The notes beneath the pieces were generated by a model. That model was not told where the DNA came from, ran no database searches, and saw only the letters and a list, made by a program, of their open reading frames with translations. This document shows, piece after piece, positions 22,690 to 34,815 of a stretch of DNA of 64,000 nucleotides. The stretch spans positions 5,146,001 through 5,210,000 of the forward strand of contig JAJGBQ010000002.1 of NCBI GenBank assembly GCA_022457065.1, written 5' to 3'. Source of the DNA: Curvularia sp. ZM96. Lineage: Eukaryota; Ascomycota; Dothideomycetes; Pleosporales; Pleosporaceae. Every line of letters starts with the position of its first letter. The first letter of the stretch is position 1. The translations under genes were made by a program, and so were the position numbers.

Positions 22690-23590
22690 TGGCACGGATG
22701 GCCAGTTGATAAACATAAAGCGAAATGTTGGAAGTGCAATGGTGTATGGAATTGTAAAAGATACATGAGAGGACTTCCAGCGAAAGAGGAAAGAGATCAC
22801 TGAATAAGACAGTTCCGTACTCTGGGAGGCTTTTTTCGACAGCACGACTGACCATCGCCAACGAAGAGTGCAACCCCAACTCCGCACCCTAGGCCTTTGG
22901 CAAAGTCATGACCTCTACCAAGATCGCCGGGCTAACCCCTCCGCCTTACCCTTCCTGGAGTTTGAGGATTGTCTTAAGGGTGATAAAGTCGGCCAACAAA
23001 CGGAGTCGAGGCTAACTTTAGATTCTATATTTATTGGGAAGGGTTCTCACAGACGAGCTAATCACTCTGAACGTAGTGCTGCTTGTAGGCTGCTTTAGGT
23101 CAATAGTGTTGTGAAGGCTTGAGACTTCGATTGCGAAGTGCGCACGATCCCTCAGAGTCTCTTTTACAGCATCTAGGTGCTTCGTCACTTCATTACTTCG
23201 TCTATAAGTTTATAGGACAGCAATAAGATTAGTAGTGATACTAAATCCGTCATGAGCTAGAATGGAGGGTGAATATGGATCCTCATAGTCGGCCTGAAAA
23301 AGATGTGTTGGAGGTTTATGCTACACACACAATGTATTTACGCCTGGTAGCCAAGCCGAAAAGGCTACTAACGCTAGTCTAACTTTACAGTAAGTTGCAA
23401 AACTGCCCTCAACCTTTGTGCAGGCGACGAAACCCTAAGTACAGCTAACCCTAACAAACGCGTAGAATTAACTTAAGAAAGAAGAAGAAGAAGAAGATGA
23501 GTTAACTAGCCCCACCCCCTCGTGCACGCGACCACTTCGTGCACGCGCGGCCTAGTAGCCACCTCTACCTTAACACTTTATATCTCCACC
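22690..23590. other. Transition from genic DNA to repeat block
   Basis: No supportable gene. A GAA-rich microsatellite lies at about 23479-23496, and base composition shifts to AT-rich, TAG-rich sequence toward the right. Confidence 0.45.
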
Positions 23591-23593
23591 ACT

Positions 23594-23698
23594 ATGAGTA
23601 ATATTAAGGCTGCGCTTATAGCTATCAATGCCTTAGGACCTAAGAAGTCTTTTAGGTATACTAAGATTATAAAAAAATATGGTATTACTTAAACTACG
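23594..23698 (+). pseudogene. N-terminal fragment of a pogo/Fot1-type transposase (Psq-like helix-turn-helix)
   Basis: Translates to MSNIKAALIAINALGPKK followed by FRYTKIIKKYGIT, the start of the helix-turn-helix seen in fungal pogo transposases. A TAA breaks the next position, and the frame is cut at 23699 by LTR sequence. Confidence 0.55.
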
Positions 23699-23830
23699 TG
23701 TTACAAGTAATACCGAAGGATCTCTCCTGGACGAGGGTCGCAGGTTGGAGACCATTAGGCGCCACGTCAAAAAGGTAATAATTACCGTGGGGCGACGATC
23801 ACGTGATTAGCATTACGCTAAGACTATGGT
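23699..23830 (+). repeat. RIP-degraded 5' fragment of a Gypsy-type LTR
   Basis: Starts TGTTAC and matches the first about 130 bp of the undamaged LTR at 33132-33612, with transitions such as CAACGAAGG to TACCGAAGG. Similarity stops at about 23830. Confidence 0.65.
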
Positions 23831-23947
23831 ACTAGCAATGCTACTCTAGACATATAAGGACATGGCCTTATAGGAAGGGTCTAAAGTTAGTAACTCTAGA
23901 AGAATTATCTAATACTAGAACTAGAAGTAATAGGTAACGTAGTTCAT

Positions 23948-23998
23948 AAGCGAGCTAATCACCCAAGCGAGCTAATCACCCAAGCGAGCTAATCACAC
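23948..23998 (+). repeat. 17-bp tandem repeat, three units
   Basis: Three consecutive copies of AAGCGAGCTAATCACCC; the last differs at the end. Confidence 0.85.
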
Positions 23999-24786
23999 CC
24001 CACTAGCGCGTCGACGTTGACACTACAACGCGTTATGTCGCAACAACGCGATTATTAATTAACTTATCCTAAATTAGATCTTTAACTTACTCTTTCTAAT
24101 ATCTAATTATAACGTGTTTAAAGCTAAAGACGTACTACCTCTATCTATAACGTGCCTTAAAGTACTCTATCTACTTAACGTGCTAGAATACGCCCTCGAC
24201 GCGACTGTTAAGAGTGGATCTTGAGTGGAAGTAATATAAGACTTCTAGTGTCAAGACTCTAAGGTTAGTTTTCGCGGATGAAGTAACAGGGTGATATAAA
24301 TAGTGTCTCTATAAGTAACTATTATATTGTAGATACTTATACTCGTAACTTAAGTTAAATATATTAAGCTATAAGGGCTTAATGCCTAATCCTATATACT
24401 TCTACTTAATGTAAGTTGCTTAGTTGCTTAGTTCTGCTAGAAACTACTAATTAACTAAGTATCGTGTATATTCCTATAGAGTGCTTAGTTGCTTAGTAGC
24501 GCTAAGAGCTACTAATTACTAATTAAGTTACGTAATATGCGGCGTAGTTCTAGAAGAGTTACGGCGTAGTCGCGATTCTTTAAACTGCTTACGGGTCTAC
24601 TTTGTGTTAGCGTTTTTAGAGATCGTAATACTATTCTCTTCTTCTATTAGTTCGTCCTCGAACCTAGAGCCTTAGGGTTTGTTATTTAGGAGGCGTATTT
24701 AGGGTTGGCGTGTTAGGCGGGGTCTTAGTAGCACGCTATAACTAACTAGGTTTCTATATTATAGGCGTTATTACCTACTATCTATT

Positions 24787-25368
24787 ATGTCTAAATAATA
24801 ACCTTTGTCTAGTACTGTTCGTCGTTAAAATCTTGCTAAATTTATTAATTCCTTTAGAACTATTATAGTGTAGAAGTGCACTACGTGCGAAAAGAATAAG
24901 TAGGTGTGCAAGGTACACGTTCGTTCTAGAAAATATAGCGAGTGTGTTCGTCGTGGTTAATAGTATAACGTCTATATTACTAAGTTGGAGTTCTAGCGTC
25001 TAGCTACTAAGAAGGAGAAGCTAGAAAGCTGGATAAAAGAGAGTCGTAAGGCGCAGGATGCTGTGATTTGTCTTTACGAGAAGGCGTTAGACGAGTTACG
25101 AGTCTATTATGCCTGGGAGTAGTGGTTATAGTTGTAAATAGATTTGTTAGAGAAGCGCGCTAAGGAGGCGATTGCTATAGAGAGTTGAGAGCTCGAGAAG
25201 TTAGAGCGCGAAGGCGTTATAAAGTTTAGCGGGTCTAATTCTTCTATTAACTTGTCGTCTAGTACTTAGAGTGTCTTTAAAGATTTCCCTTTAGACTACT
25301 AGGAGCCTTTAGACTTAAGTTCTCTTAGCGTTAGTGATGTTAGTAATACGCCTATTTCTTCTTCTTAA
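24787..25368 (+). pseudogene. RIP-degraded transposon ORF with Cys-rich and coiled-coil segments
   Basis: With about a dozen TAG/TAA codons where CAG or CAA is expected, the frame shows a CTTCEKNK...CKVH...KYSECVRRG cysteine cluster, then a charged heptad-like segment (KKEKLESWIKESRKAQDA) and a Ser-rich tail. Similar Cys-rich/coiled-coil ORFs occur in fungal repeat regions; I do not know their role. Confidence 0.45.
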
Positions 25369-25379
25369 TAGTATGTTTT

Positions 25380-26900
25380 CCTTTTTACGATGTTATAGGT
25401 TTATTATAGAACCTTACTTTATTAGGTTTTTCTTTTATTAGTTTTACTCTTCTAGTATAGTAGTAGATATTGTTTTATTTTTAGTATTTCTTTAGTAGTT
25501 ACTAATAATTTTATAGATTAGCTTCGGGTTCCTATATATTTTCTAATTCTAGGTATCCCTTCTATTTAACTAGCTATTCCTAATAGAAGTCGTTATCATA
25601 GAAATCGTTTCTTCTAGTCTCTCTATATCCTTAGAGGTCTTCTACGTCGTATTTGTCGTTTTCTTCTATCTCGTAGTAAAATGTTTCTTATAATAGCGTT
25701 TTAGGGTCTACTAGTTCTAATAGTTTAATATAGAATCTTAGGTATATCTTAGCGTCTAGTAGTAGATCTAATATATAAGTTACTAGTCCGTTTTGTTTTA
25801 AAATTAAAAATAGTCTGACCTTAACGTTATCTAGTCCTTTACTTAGTCGTTTTGTTTAAAGGTTCTTTGTAAGTAGGTATACTTTATCCTCTCTCTTTAG
25901 CTAAGGTGCTATTTTTCTTTTCTAATTAATATATAAAATACTCTAGCGTTATACCTTTTTAAGTAATTCTCGTAACTATTCGTGTGTTTTCTTTAGTTCT
26001 TTAGCCGTGGCAATAGCTACTTCTATTTTTATACTTAGTAAAGTTCTAGTAAAGAGATTTAGATGTCTTCTATAATTTGCGTAAAATAGTGTTTATTCTA
26101 TAGACTCTAATATTTTATTATTATACGCTAGTTATGCTATTAGTAATAATTATACCTAATTGTTTTGCTAATAGTTAGTATAGATACGTAGGTATATTTT
26201 TATAGTTCTATTTATTCTTTCTATTTGTCTATTAGTTTTAGAATAGTAAGCTGTTAATAGCTTTCTCTTTATTTCTATTATTACTATTAAGGTTATCTAA
26301 AAGTTTAATATAAAGAGCTTGTCTCTATTACTAGTAATTAACTTTAGTATTTTATAGTTTCTTGTAATTCTATTATAAAATATATATGCGAGTTATTCTA
26401 CATCGTAATCTTTCTTAAATACGATATATACTACGTATTTAGTAAACCTATCTACTATAACTAGAATTGCGTCGTAGCTAATGTTAGTTATAGGGTCTTT
26501 TAAGACTAGTAGTCCTATTACAAAGTCTATAGAGATATCTATCTAGGGTGTATCTAGTAGTTCTTATGCTTGCATTTCTCTATATAGTGTATGTATGCTA
26601 TGCTTATTCTTCTAGTATTATTTGTATTTAGTAAGAAATACGACTTTAACTTTCCTATTCTTCTAAGCAAAATAGGGGTAGTAATAATTACTATGCTTAC
26701 GACTCGGAACTACTTTATCTCCTTATAGTAGCATCACTCCTATCCTTAGCAATTTCACGTAGTTAGCTAGAAGATTATAAGAGTTTAGGGTTAGAACAAG
26801 ATAGCTTAGAATATAAGTAATTGCTAATAGTTTTTATTATCACAAACGCAACTACTAAATTATGCTAGCTATATAGAGCCATCGTTATTTACAGTATATC
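25380..26900 (-). pseudogene. Ty3/Gypsy integrase region, RIP-degraded
   Basis: The minus strand encodes a recognisable retroviral-type integrase core despite many stops: PITNISYDAILVIVDRFTKY, then LITSNRDKLF (second Asp), then LLTAYYSKTNRQIERINRT (position of the catalytic Glu), followed by the post-integrase region. It is the remnant of an LTR retrotransposon polyprotein. No intact frame longer than a few dozen codons remains. Confidence 0.7.
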
Positions 26901-27289
26901 GCTCGTTAGGAGTAAGATAGAAACTAGCCTATACTAAGAAATTTATCTAGTAGGTCCTAATCATCGTTATTACGCAATCTAACCGCGGACAGGCTTATAT
27001 AGTATTATAGTTACTGTGTCCTCTCGCTTTCTGCTTAGCTACAATTAAGCGCCAAATTATCAAACCTTTTAAATCTCTAATGCGCCAAGTACAATCAGCA
27101 AATATAAGTAGTAGCAATATTAAGGGTGTAATAAGATTAGACAGCCTATAGAACGTTACGAATTTCGCACGAAGATAGGCGCAGGAGCTTAGGAAGGCCT
27201 TTACAGTTAACATGGCGGAGTAATATAAATTCAAGCTTAATCTCAGCCCAGTTCCTTTTAACATCAGTAACAGGCTAAGAAAGCGTTTA

Positions 27290-30000
27290 GAAATGGAGGG
27301 GGGAGGGAGGAGGAGGGGTTGGCAGAAATCACACCAAGCTTTAATAGAAGAGTACTACAAGGCCTATCACGTCAGCATAATTCAATATAGAGCCAACAAT
27401 TACCCTTAGAATCTACCTAGCTATTACGTCTCGCCTTAAGAGTGGCGATATTATATAATATTAGAATAGATTCGTGCATAAACTTTATACTACTTAATAA
27501 AAGAGACTCTATTACTCACACGCTATAGCGTTAAGACATTCACGTTAATAACGGCTATCTACCTTGTAGATTAGACTCGCTAAGCCTTTCATTCGACTAG
27601 GAAACATCATCGCAAGCTACGCATTAATATCGACCTGCACGAGCGGAGCAGCTTCCACAACTCGTACGTCATAGTAGTAGGACATTTATACAGATAAAGG
27701 GTGTCTAACTTATAAGCAGACTTATCTACTCTCTTATTTAATTAAGAACAGTCTAGCAGGAGCTATCTAAGTCACTAGCGGCATAAAAATTATGCACACG
27801 ACGTCTAAAGCTGCCCTAGACACATAATGTAGTAGAATAGGAATATCTAATTCGACTAATAAAGAGTAGAGATGGAAGCAAGACTATAGCCACGTCTTAC
27901 TACACCTAAAGAGGCTATTAGTAGAGCATTAAAGCGCTTCCTATTACCTTAATAGGGACTATAGCGTAGTAGTAGAGGTAGATAGAATAGTTTAAGCTCT
28001 ACAAATAGACTAGTAATAGCACGTGTCCACAGGTATACTATAGTATAAAGCTAGCACCCTTCTTACATTTTATCCGTACAACATAGATCTACAAGACTAG
28101 ACCGCCTCCTTTACTCTAGGGTTTAACGACCTAGACATCTTCCTTTAAATAGAGGTACATAGATAGACCTACGGTCCTACTAACACACTCGACTCTATAA
28201 GTCTCTATTAATTACTATAATCTAATATTGCTAACGTTTAAATAAAGAGTATATTTTTTTAGTTAGAATTCTAAGTAGACGACCCAAAGAGAGGCTACAC
28301 GTTAGAGCAAATCTCCCTAGCCGAAACTCTTAAAATCGCAGAACTTAGGAAGGAACTTAGAGTAATGCTTACTTTATCTAATATCTCCACCATTTCCTCA
28401 TCGCCACAAGCTAGAGAGTCAGGTTAGATATCGTTACTCTAGACTTTTATACCTAGCTACTAGAACGTCTAAGCGATTTCGCAAGAATCTCTTAGTCTCT
28501 CTACTACCTATATTATTGCGAACTTCGAGCTAGCGGAAATAAAGTAAGAAGTTGGCGACCTTAGACTAAAGAACAAGATAGAAATAGTATGCGAGTAATA
28601 CTCCTACGTAGAGAAGCTTAGTACATTTAGAAGTAATAACGAAGTTATTACTAAGAAAACCTAAATAATAAATTCTTCTCTTAAAGATTAGGCTATAGAT
28701 AGCGCGAAAGATAACCTAGCTATAGAACTATACTAGCTAGCAACCCCTAAGTGTGTTCTTAAGCAAGCTACAGGCCAAGGTCCTAATTTAGGAAGTTCTA
28801 TATTTCTATCCCTTTAAGAATAACTTATTAGTTAGAAAGCTAATAAACATAGAGTTAATATAGCCGTTAACTAGCTATAAGAGGCATAAGTAGAGCCTAA
28901 GGCCCCCAAGGATACTAACTAGCTAGTAGAAATACTTACCTATTCTCTAAACTATAGAGAGACGGGAAGGCTATCTAAGCCACCCGTAAGCCGTGCAAAT
29001 AGTAGGCAGATTAAGCAACTACGCCTATGTTTAAGCCTTATAGATAGTAGGAAGGCTAACCTAGTACAGAAGCCACCTACAACCCCTTTAGACAATAAGA
29101 AGGCTAAGCAGCCCCGTAAGCTACCTATAAGCCTCGCGGACGATAAGGAGCCTGACTAGGCATATACGCCATCTATAACTAATATAGATAATAGGAAGAA
29201 GCATAGAACGTTAGAAGCATTACGAGCGCTTAGTTAGGAGAATGCGAAAGTAGTAACTTCCTCCGCGTCTTTAGTATCTTTATCGACTAAGAAGTAACGT
29301 GCTAAGAGTACTAACGTAAGCAAGATAGCTCTTAATGTTAGTCTCTTAAAACGAGTAAATACTTCTAATCTAGTTTCGACAGAGGTTATACTAGAACCTG
29401 TCCTTCCTAAATAACCTGCGCCCTTAGCACCTAAAACTATTATTCGAGGTAGTAGTCTCGATAAACTAATCGTTATCGATACATCTAATAATGAACAGGG
29501 AGAGGAGAATTTAGATAATTTAGGGCATATAAAACGCCTCTCAGCATCACGCTATATTTAATCTAGAGTATAGCAAGCTAATAGAGTTATCTTGTAGACT
29601 AACCTAAAAATTAAGAAAGAATTCTTAGGCAAAACAAGAGCCATCTAGTACCACATCTAATCGCAGTGGATAGAAGTGCGACAATTGTCTAGCCTAGAAG
29701 GTATACTAAAGATTGCGCAATATAATAACTTTATTAACACAATAGCTAGTAACTTAGTTAAAAACGGTATACTAGTCTACGACGATATTATCATGCTACG
29801 CGATCGCTATAAGCGAGTAGTAAATTAGGCCCTGTCCAAGCTTTCGTCTAGGAGCGACTATAACCTTATGCGCAATTTAAGGAGATCTATAAACTAATTT
29901 CACGACAATTCACAAATAGTAAATCTCATTATAGATTACCCTATAAGGGATAATAAGGAGAACGTTAACTACAGGCCTGTCAAACGTCGTAGATCTTGAC
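27290..30000 (+). other. Heavily RIP-mutated repeat, coding origin likely
   Basis: In one plus-strand frame nearly all stops are TAG or TAA at places compatible with former CAG/CAA, leaving stretches such as TLEQISLAETLKIAELRKEL and NLMRNLRRSIN. This suggests a former transposon protein of several hundred residues that I cannot assign to a family. No intact gene is present. Confidence 0.4.
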
Positions 30001-30258
30001 GTTTAACGATCATTTCGCTTTATACGTTTAAAGTGACATGCAGACGGATAAAGGAACTATAATGACGAAGGTGTATATGTATAAGTCGTGATAATTCTAG
30101 GACTTCTTACCTTAGTATTATTTTCGCACAGTTTTTATCGTTATAAATTGACTAGTCTTGTAATCGCATGTTTACTTTAGTAGGCTAAATATAGAGTAGC
30201 CATAACATAGACTCCTTTCAATGTAACTTAGACTTATTTTGTTACTAATTACTCAGGA

Positions 30259-30310
30259 TGACCACTTGGGGTGACCACTCGGGGTGACCACTCGGGGTGA
30301 CCACTCGGGA
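30259..30310 (+). repeat. 13-bp tandem repeat, four units
   Basis: Four copies of TGACCACTCGGGG with single-base differences. A related, inverted segment occurs near 60550-60600. Confidence 0.8.
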
Positions 30311-30671
30311 TGGCTCCACTCGCAATAGAACCGTACAATGATCGTAGCTTCTGTAACTTGAGCTGCAGCACAGTACTGTATGTATGTATAGTACTATAGA
30401 TCTGAGATTATAGGGAACGTTAGGAAAAGCGAAATAGATACGGTGCACGGGCATCTGCTAGTACTAGTATAATATCTAGATGGATGGATACCTACTCGGT
30501 TTTAGCCGCAATTTTACAGCTTTGCCCGAGTGCGCAGGTTTGGCGAATAGCTAACGCTTTACCGAACGAATTAGTACGCCAAAAAGGCAGCACGTGCTAA
30601 CTTATGCAAATGTTTAGGCAGAGTTAGTAACTAGAGTTCTGTAGTTAAATATACTAAGTATAAATAAAATA

Positions 30672-32533
30672 ACGTGCCTTATGGGTTCGCGAGCCACATG
30701 GGTTCGCGAGCCACTTTTGCCAAGCCCTCACCACAACCACTACTCTACTCCAATGTCACAACAACAAGATCACTTACAGCCCTTTACTAAATGTCAGATA
30801 CAGCTTGCTCTTCAGGCTCTTAAACAAGACGCGAATCTCTTCTTGCGACGCGCTGCAGCTATCTATAACGTTAATCGGACAACACTAAGCCAAAGACGTG
30901 ACGGACGACCTTCAAAGGCAGATCGCTGGCCTAAAACAATGAATCTAACTAAGCTTGAGGAGAAGGTGGTTGTTGAGTATATACTTGACCTTAATCTTCG
31001 TGGGTTTCCCCCTAGGCTCGCAGATGTGGCTAATATGGCCAATTCTTTGCGCGCTAAGCGCAATCTAGACTAGGTTGGCTAAATCTAGCCTAGCACGTTC
31101 GTTAAGCGCCGCCCTAAGCTTAAAGTAAAGTTTAATCGCAAGTACGACTACAAGAGAGCCCTTTATAAGAATCCTAAGGCTATTTAAGACTAGTTCGGCC
31201 TAGTAGCTAATATAAAAGCTAAGTATAGAATTCTAGATAACGACACGTTTAATTTTAATAAGACGGGCTTTATAATAGGCTAGATTGCCCCTAGGGCTGT
31301 TATTACAGCTTTAGAGAGACGTAGACGGCCTAAGACTATCTAGCTAGGCAATAGAGAGTAGGCCACGGTCATCTAGGGCATTAACGCGACTAGATAGACG
31401 ATTCCACCCTTTATCATCCTTAAGGCGCGCCACTACCTCTCTAGCTAGTATAAAGACGGCGATATACCCTAGGACTAGGTTATTAGTGTCTCTAAGAATG
31501 GCTAGACGACTAATGAGCTTAGTCTTGCGTAGCTAAAGCACTTTAATGAGCATATAAAGGCGAAGAAGGTAGGTGCTAACCATCTACTTATTATTAACGG
31601 CTATGAAAGCCACAACTTACTAGATTTTTAGAAATACTATAAAGACAACTCTATTATTACTATTTACATGCCTCCACACTCGTCTCACCTCTTATAGCCG
31701 CTTAATATAGGCTATTTTACCCCTTTAAAGCAGGCCTACGGACGCTAAGTCGAATCGCTCATGCGCACCTAGATTAGTTACGTTACAAAACAAGAGTTCC
31801 TATCTTGCTTTAAGCGGGCTTTTGACGCATTATTTACGGCTAGTAACGTCTAAGGAGGCTTTCAAGACGCTGGCTTAGTCCTATTTGACCTAGAACGGGT
31901 TATATCCGCTCTTAACGTCTAGTTGCGCACTCTATTACCCCTACCTACTAACAACCTACCCTAGGTGTCGCAAACCCCTAGCAATACTCTAGAATTAGGG
32001 TCGCAATCGACGCTAGTAAAACAGAGGATTTGAAGACATATAGATAGTTTACTAACGTCTATAGTAGAGGCCTTTAAGAAGATCTTAAAGGGGGCAGCTA
32101 TTATCGCGCATAAGTTAGTATTAGCGCAAAAGCAGATTACTGAGCTTAAAGCAGCTAACGTAGCCGCCACGCGACAAAAATCGCATAAAAGAAAACGTAT
32201 TTAGGCAGAGGGGACCTTGACAGTTAAAGATAGGGAGCGATTAGCTACTCTCTAGGACTTTAGGGCGCGTAGTGATAGGAAGAAGTCAAAGAAGTAGAAA
32301 CGCGCTAAAGGGGGTGAACTATCTTAAAGGCGGTGTAGACGGTGCAATGGGACTAGGCATAACGCGCGAACGTGTAAGCAGGTAGTAGAAATAGACTTAG
32401 AATAATATCTTATATTTATTTGCGCTATATAGGTCTAAAGTAGGCTCTTTTAGGCCATAATGTGGTGGTTGTGGTGAGGGCTTGGCAAAAGTGGCTCGCG
32501 AACCCATGTGGCTCGCGAACCCATAAGGCACGT
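30672..32533 (+). mobile_element. Fot1/pogo-type DNA transposon, 1,862 bp, with perfect 69-bp terminal inverted repeats (Molly-like)
   Basis: Ends ACGTGCCTTATGGG...CCCATAAGGCACGT are exact inverted repeats for 69 bp, and TA flanks both sides (30670-30671 and 32534-32535). Each terminal repeat contains two direct copies of TGGGTTCGCGAGCCAC. The length equals what I remember for Molly of Parastagonospora nodorum (unverified recollection). The body is RIP-degraded while the termini are not. Confidence 0.85.
30753..32400 (+). pseudogene. Pogo/Fot1-family transposase, RIP-inactivated
   Basis: The N-terminal DNA-binding part is still open to 31073 (MSQQQDHLQPFTKCQIQLAL, then AAAIYNVNRTTLSQRRDGRP and the CENP-B-like EKVVVEYILDLNLRGFPPRL). 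Downstream the DDE core is recognisable, but stops are frequent: FNFNKTGFIIG (first catalytic Asp now Asn) and MPPHSSHL followed by PLNIGYF (LQPLD motif damaged). The C-terminus keeps a zinc-knuckle-like RRCRRCNGT..NARTCKQ. Not functional. Confidence 0.8.
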
Positions 32534-33131
32534 TATAGTACAATACATAGAGTTGCTAGTATAAAAACTATAGCCTGTCTTCCGCCGGGCTAGTGCGGTC
32601 TATACCAGATGCGCTTGCTTCTTGGCTAGTAACCTCCACTTCATCCTAGGTATAGCTATATCTAGTCTAGCGTGGGTAGGCAAGAGAGTTCAAAAGTCTC
32701 TTGGCTATATACGCTAGACCGGATTGATTCTTAGCGGCGAAGTCCTTTTTTGATCTTCATTTTATCCTAGACACAACCTTATTTGGACTAGCGTGGAAAT
32801 CAGCAGAGCTCAAAGGCCTCCTGCTTTCCACGCTAGTCCTTTTTTAGAACGGTGTATTAGAGAGATCTACATAGATCAAAGAGGTCTTCGCCGCTCAAGA
32901 TTAATCCGTTCTATGTGAGTTTCTAGCCTAGGGACGGAATATTAGACTAGAACTATAGACGACACGTTTAGAGAATCGTTTTTAAAAGCGGTCATTGTTG
33001 TGATGGGCTGCGCCCTAAGAGAGCTTGGTTAGACCAAGCTATGACGAAATCGAGTATATCTATCCGACTACCAAGACAACAAGACAAGCTTGTCGTCTTG
33101 TGCAACCTTTTTGGTCACAGGGATGACGTAG

Positions 33132-33612
33132 TGTTACAAGTAACAACGAAGGATCTCTCCTGGACGAGGGCCGCAGGTTGGAGACCATTGGGCGCTACGT
33201 CGAAAGGTAATGATCACCGCGGGGCGGCAATCACGTGACTGCCATCACGCCAAGTCTAACCATCAGTGATGGCAGGGGCACATGTGACGGCAGGAAGCCA
33301 TCACAGCAGAAGGAACCGTCAGCGATGGTAGGAAGTGTCCTGACGGTCAGGCGGATTGCAATGGGTATAAGAATGGGTTGGATTTCGTTATTACACTCGT
33401 TGTGGTCAACTTCAATAAGTTCTTCTCTTACACAGATTGATACTTAGTTATTCTATCCTTTATAGAATTGATTGTTACTTTACCATTGGTTAAACTCCGA
33501 TAACTTTACTCCACTACGAATCGCCAGAAAACAATCGCACGGTTTACTTTATCACCGTCTCGCCCTCACCCGGATCGAGACTAGGCAAGTATAACCCCGA
33601 CCCCGTGTAACA
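33132..33612 (+). repeat. Gypsy-type LTR, 481 bp, not RIP-degraded
   Basis: Starts TGTTACAAG and ends GTGTAACA (TGTTAC/GTAACA inverted termini). Normal base composition contrasts with the neighbouring debris. Its first 130 bp match the damaged fragment at 23699. No clean 5-bp target duplication is visible, so it is either a recombined solo LTR or one end of an older element. Confidence 0.65.
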
Positions 33613-33715
33613 GGCAGCATCTACTCGTCTTATTAAAGTTGGATCTTACAACATCATAAGCGCCTATAGCATATTTAAATTCTACTCTTAAAAGCACCCA
33701 GACCCATGCAATAGT

Positions 33716-33844
33716 TGTAAGCCCAGAAGTACCATGTATGGTCACGTGGTTGCCCACTGACTAATAACGCTGTATTTAAACTTGCGCTCAGCATCATATA
33801 CAACACAACATAATATATACTTCCCACATACTGAAATGCTTACA
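33716..33844 (+). repeat. Solo LTR, 129 bp, short-LTR family copy 2
   Basis: Begins TGTAAGCCC and ends GCTTACA, flanked on both sides by ATAGT (33711-33715 and 33845-33849), a perfect 5-bp target duplication. Confidence 0.88.
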
Positions 33845-33974
33845 ATAGTCAACGACTGCTATACACCCCAAGTCTAAAATCCTTATCAACAAAATCAAAA
33901 GCCACAGCGCTAATCTAACCAATCAGCTATTGCAAATCGCCATAGCCATCAGCTATGCGGGTATTTAGCCTATA

Positions 33975-34213
33975 AGCACAGCACACTGTTAGTAGAGCCA
34001 TTATCTAGATGAGGTGCCAGCCAGATTGTAGATAGTGGTGGAGGGGAAACGGCAGGCCTCTAGGAACAGCTGGCTCCCATAGGGGAGTGAAGTGGGGCGG
34101 CGCGGATTAACGTCTGCGCGGCGTCGGCTGTTGGCTACGCCAGCCATGCCGGGCATAGCTGCGGAGAAAACGCGGCTGAAACCGAGTAGGATGAATCTAA
34201 TCTAATCTAATCT
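33975..34213 (+). mobile_element. Tad1-like LINE 3' end with (TCTAA)n tail
   Basis: Ends in GCGGCTGAAACCGAGTAGGA followed by a short TCTAA-type tandem tail, matching the 3' ends at about 40200-40450 and, inverted, 56244-56480. Non-coding 3' part only. Confidence 0.65.
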
Positions 34214-34340
34214 CGTACTTTAGCAAGCGTCAAGCGGCCTAACTTAAGGAGGGCATAGGGTTTGCACAATCGCGTGTGGCGCTGGTGGAACAGTTTTGGA
34301 AGGTGACAGTCTTGACTCTGAGGATCGCCGGTCGTTGTGT

Positions 34341-34556
34341 GTTACAGATAAGGATTGACCAGTCGGTCTTTCCGATTCATTTATTGCCAAGAAGATTATG
34401 CAATATTCCCTTAGGATCACCGACAACAGTGAGTTATAGATAAGGGTGGACCAACCCGATACACTATAGCCTTATCTTTTCTTGTCTAGCTGACGATTTT
34501 CGACCCGTTATTAGACACTTCTGCCTGCTTGGCAATACTGTTGCCTTATTACTGTG
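34341..34556 (+). repeat. Repeat Q, copy 1 (216 bp)
   Basis: Nearly identical to 37949-38164 over exactly 216 bp. It is followed immediately by a MITE here but not at the second copy. Family unknown. Confidence 0.75.
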
Positions 34557-34815
34557 GTGTCAGGCGTAAGTAGTGTTGGTGGCTCGCGCACGACAGGGAT
34601 GCTGCTCCTATGTAAACAACGCGCTCTTGCTGACAAAGATACATTGTGACACACTGTTTTTAGTATGGATCTATACGCAACTCTGTTGCGCCTACTAGCT
34701 ACATTGTGTTTTGTATGTAATATTGTGCAAAAACAGAAAAGCGTTATTTGTTTACACAGGAGTAGTATCCCTGTCGTGCGCGAGCCACCGACACTACTTA
34801 CGCCTGACACCACAG
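34552..34815 (+). mobile_element. MITE, 264 bp, TA target, about 65-bp inverted repeats
   Basis: Ends CTGTGGTGTCAGGCG...CGCCTGACACCACAG are inverted repeats flanked by TA at 34550-34551 and 34816-34817. No coding capacity, so it is a non-autonomous element, probably Tc1/mariner-mobilised. Confidence 0.85.

Larger units (their letters stand above)
30470..32990 (+). repeat. Repeat family P, copy 1, interrupted by a pogo element
   Basis: 30470-30671 and 32534-32990 together match 60775-61372 almost along their length; the pogo element 30672-32533 sits in between. The segment includes the stretch CTTCCGCCGGGCTAGTGCGG and two hairpins with TAGCGT/ACGCTA stems (32665-32719 and 32785-32839). Its left end resembles a diverged LINE 3' end (CTACTCGGTTTTAGCCGC). 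Confidence 0.7.

Noticed and set aside
24300..30200. Possible tRNA, snoRNA or CRISPR-like structures in the AT-rich block
   Set aside because: Short repeats seen are simple tandem units or RIP debris; no cloverleaf or regularly spaced spacer pattern was found, and CRISPR arrays are not expected in fungi.
23699..33612. A complete Gypsy retrotransposon bounded by LTRs at 23699 and 33132
   Set aside because: The left copy matches only the first 130 bp, the interior contains unrelated repeats (P, pogo) and a Gypsy integrase on the minus strand, and no target duplication pairs the outer ends.
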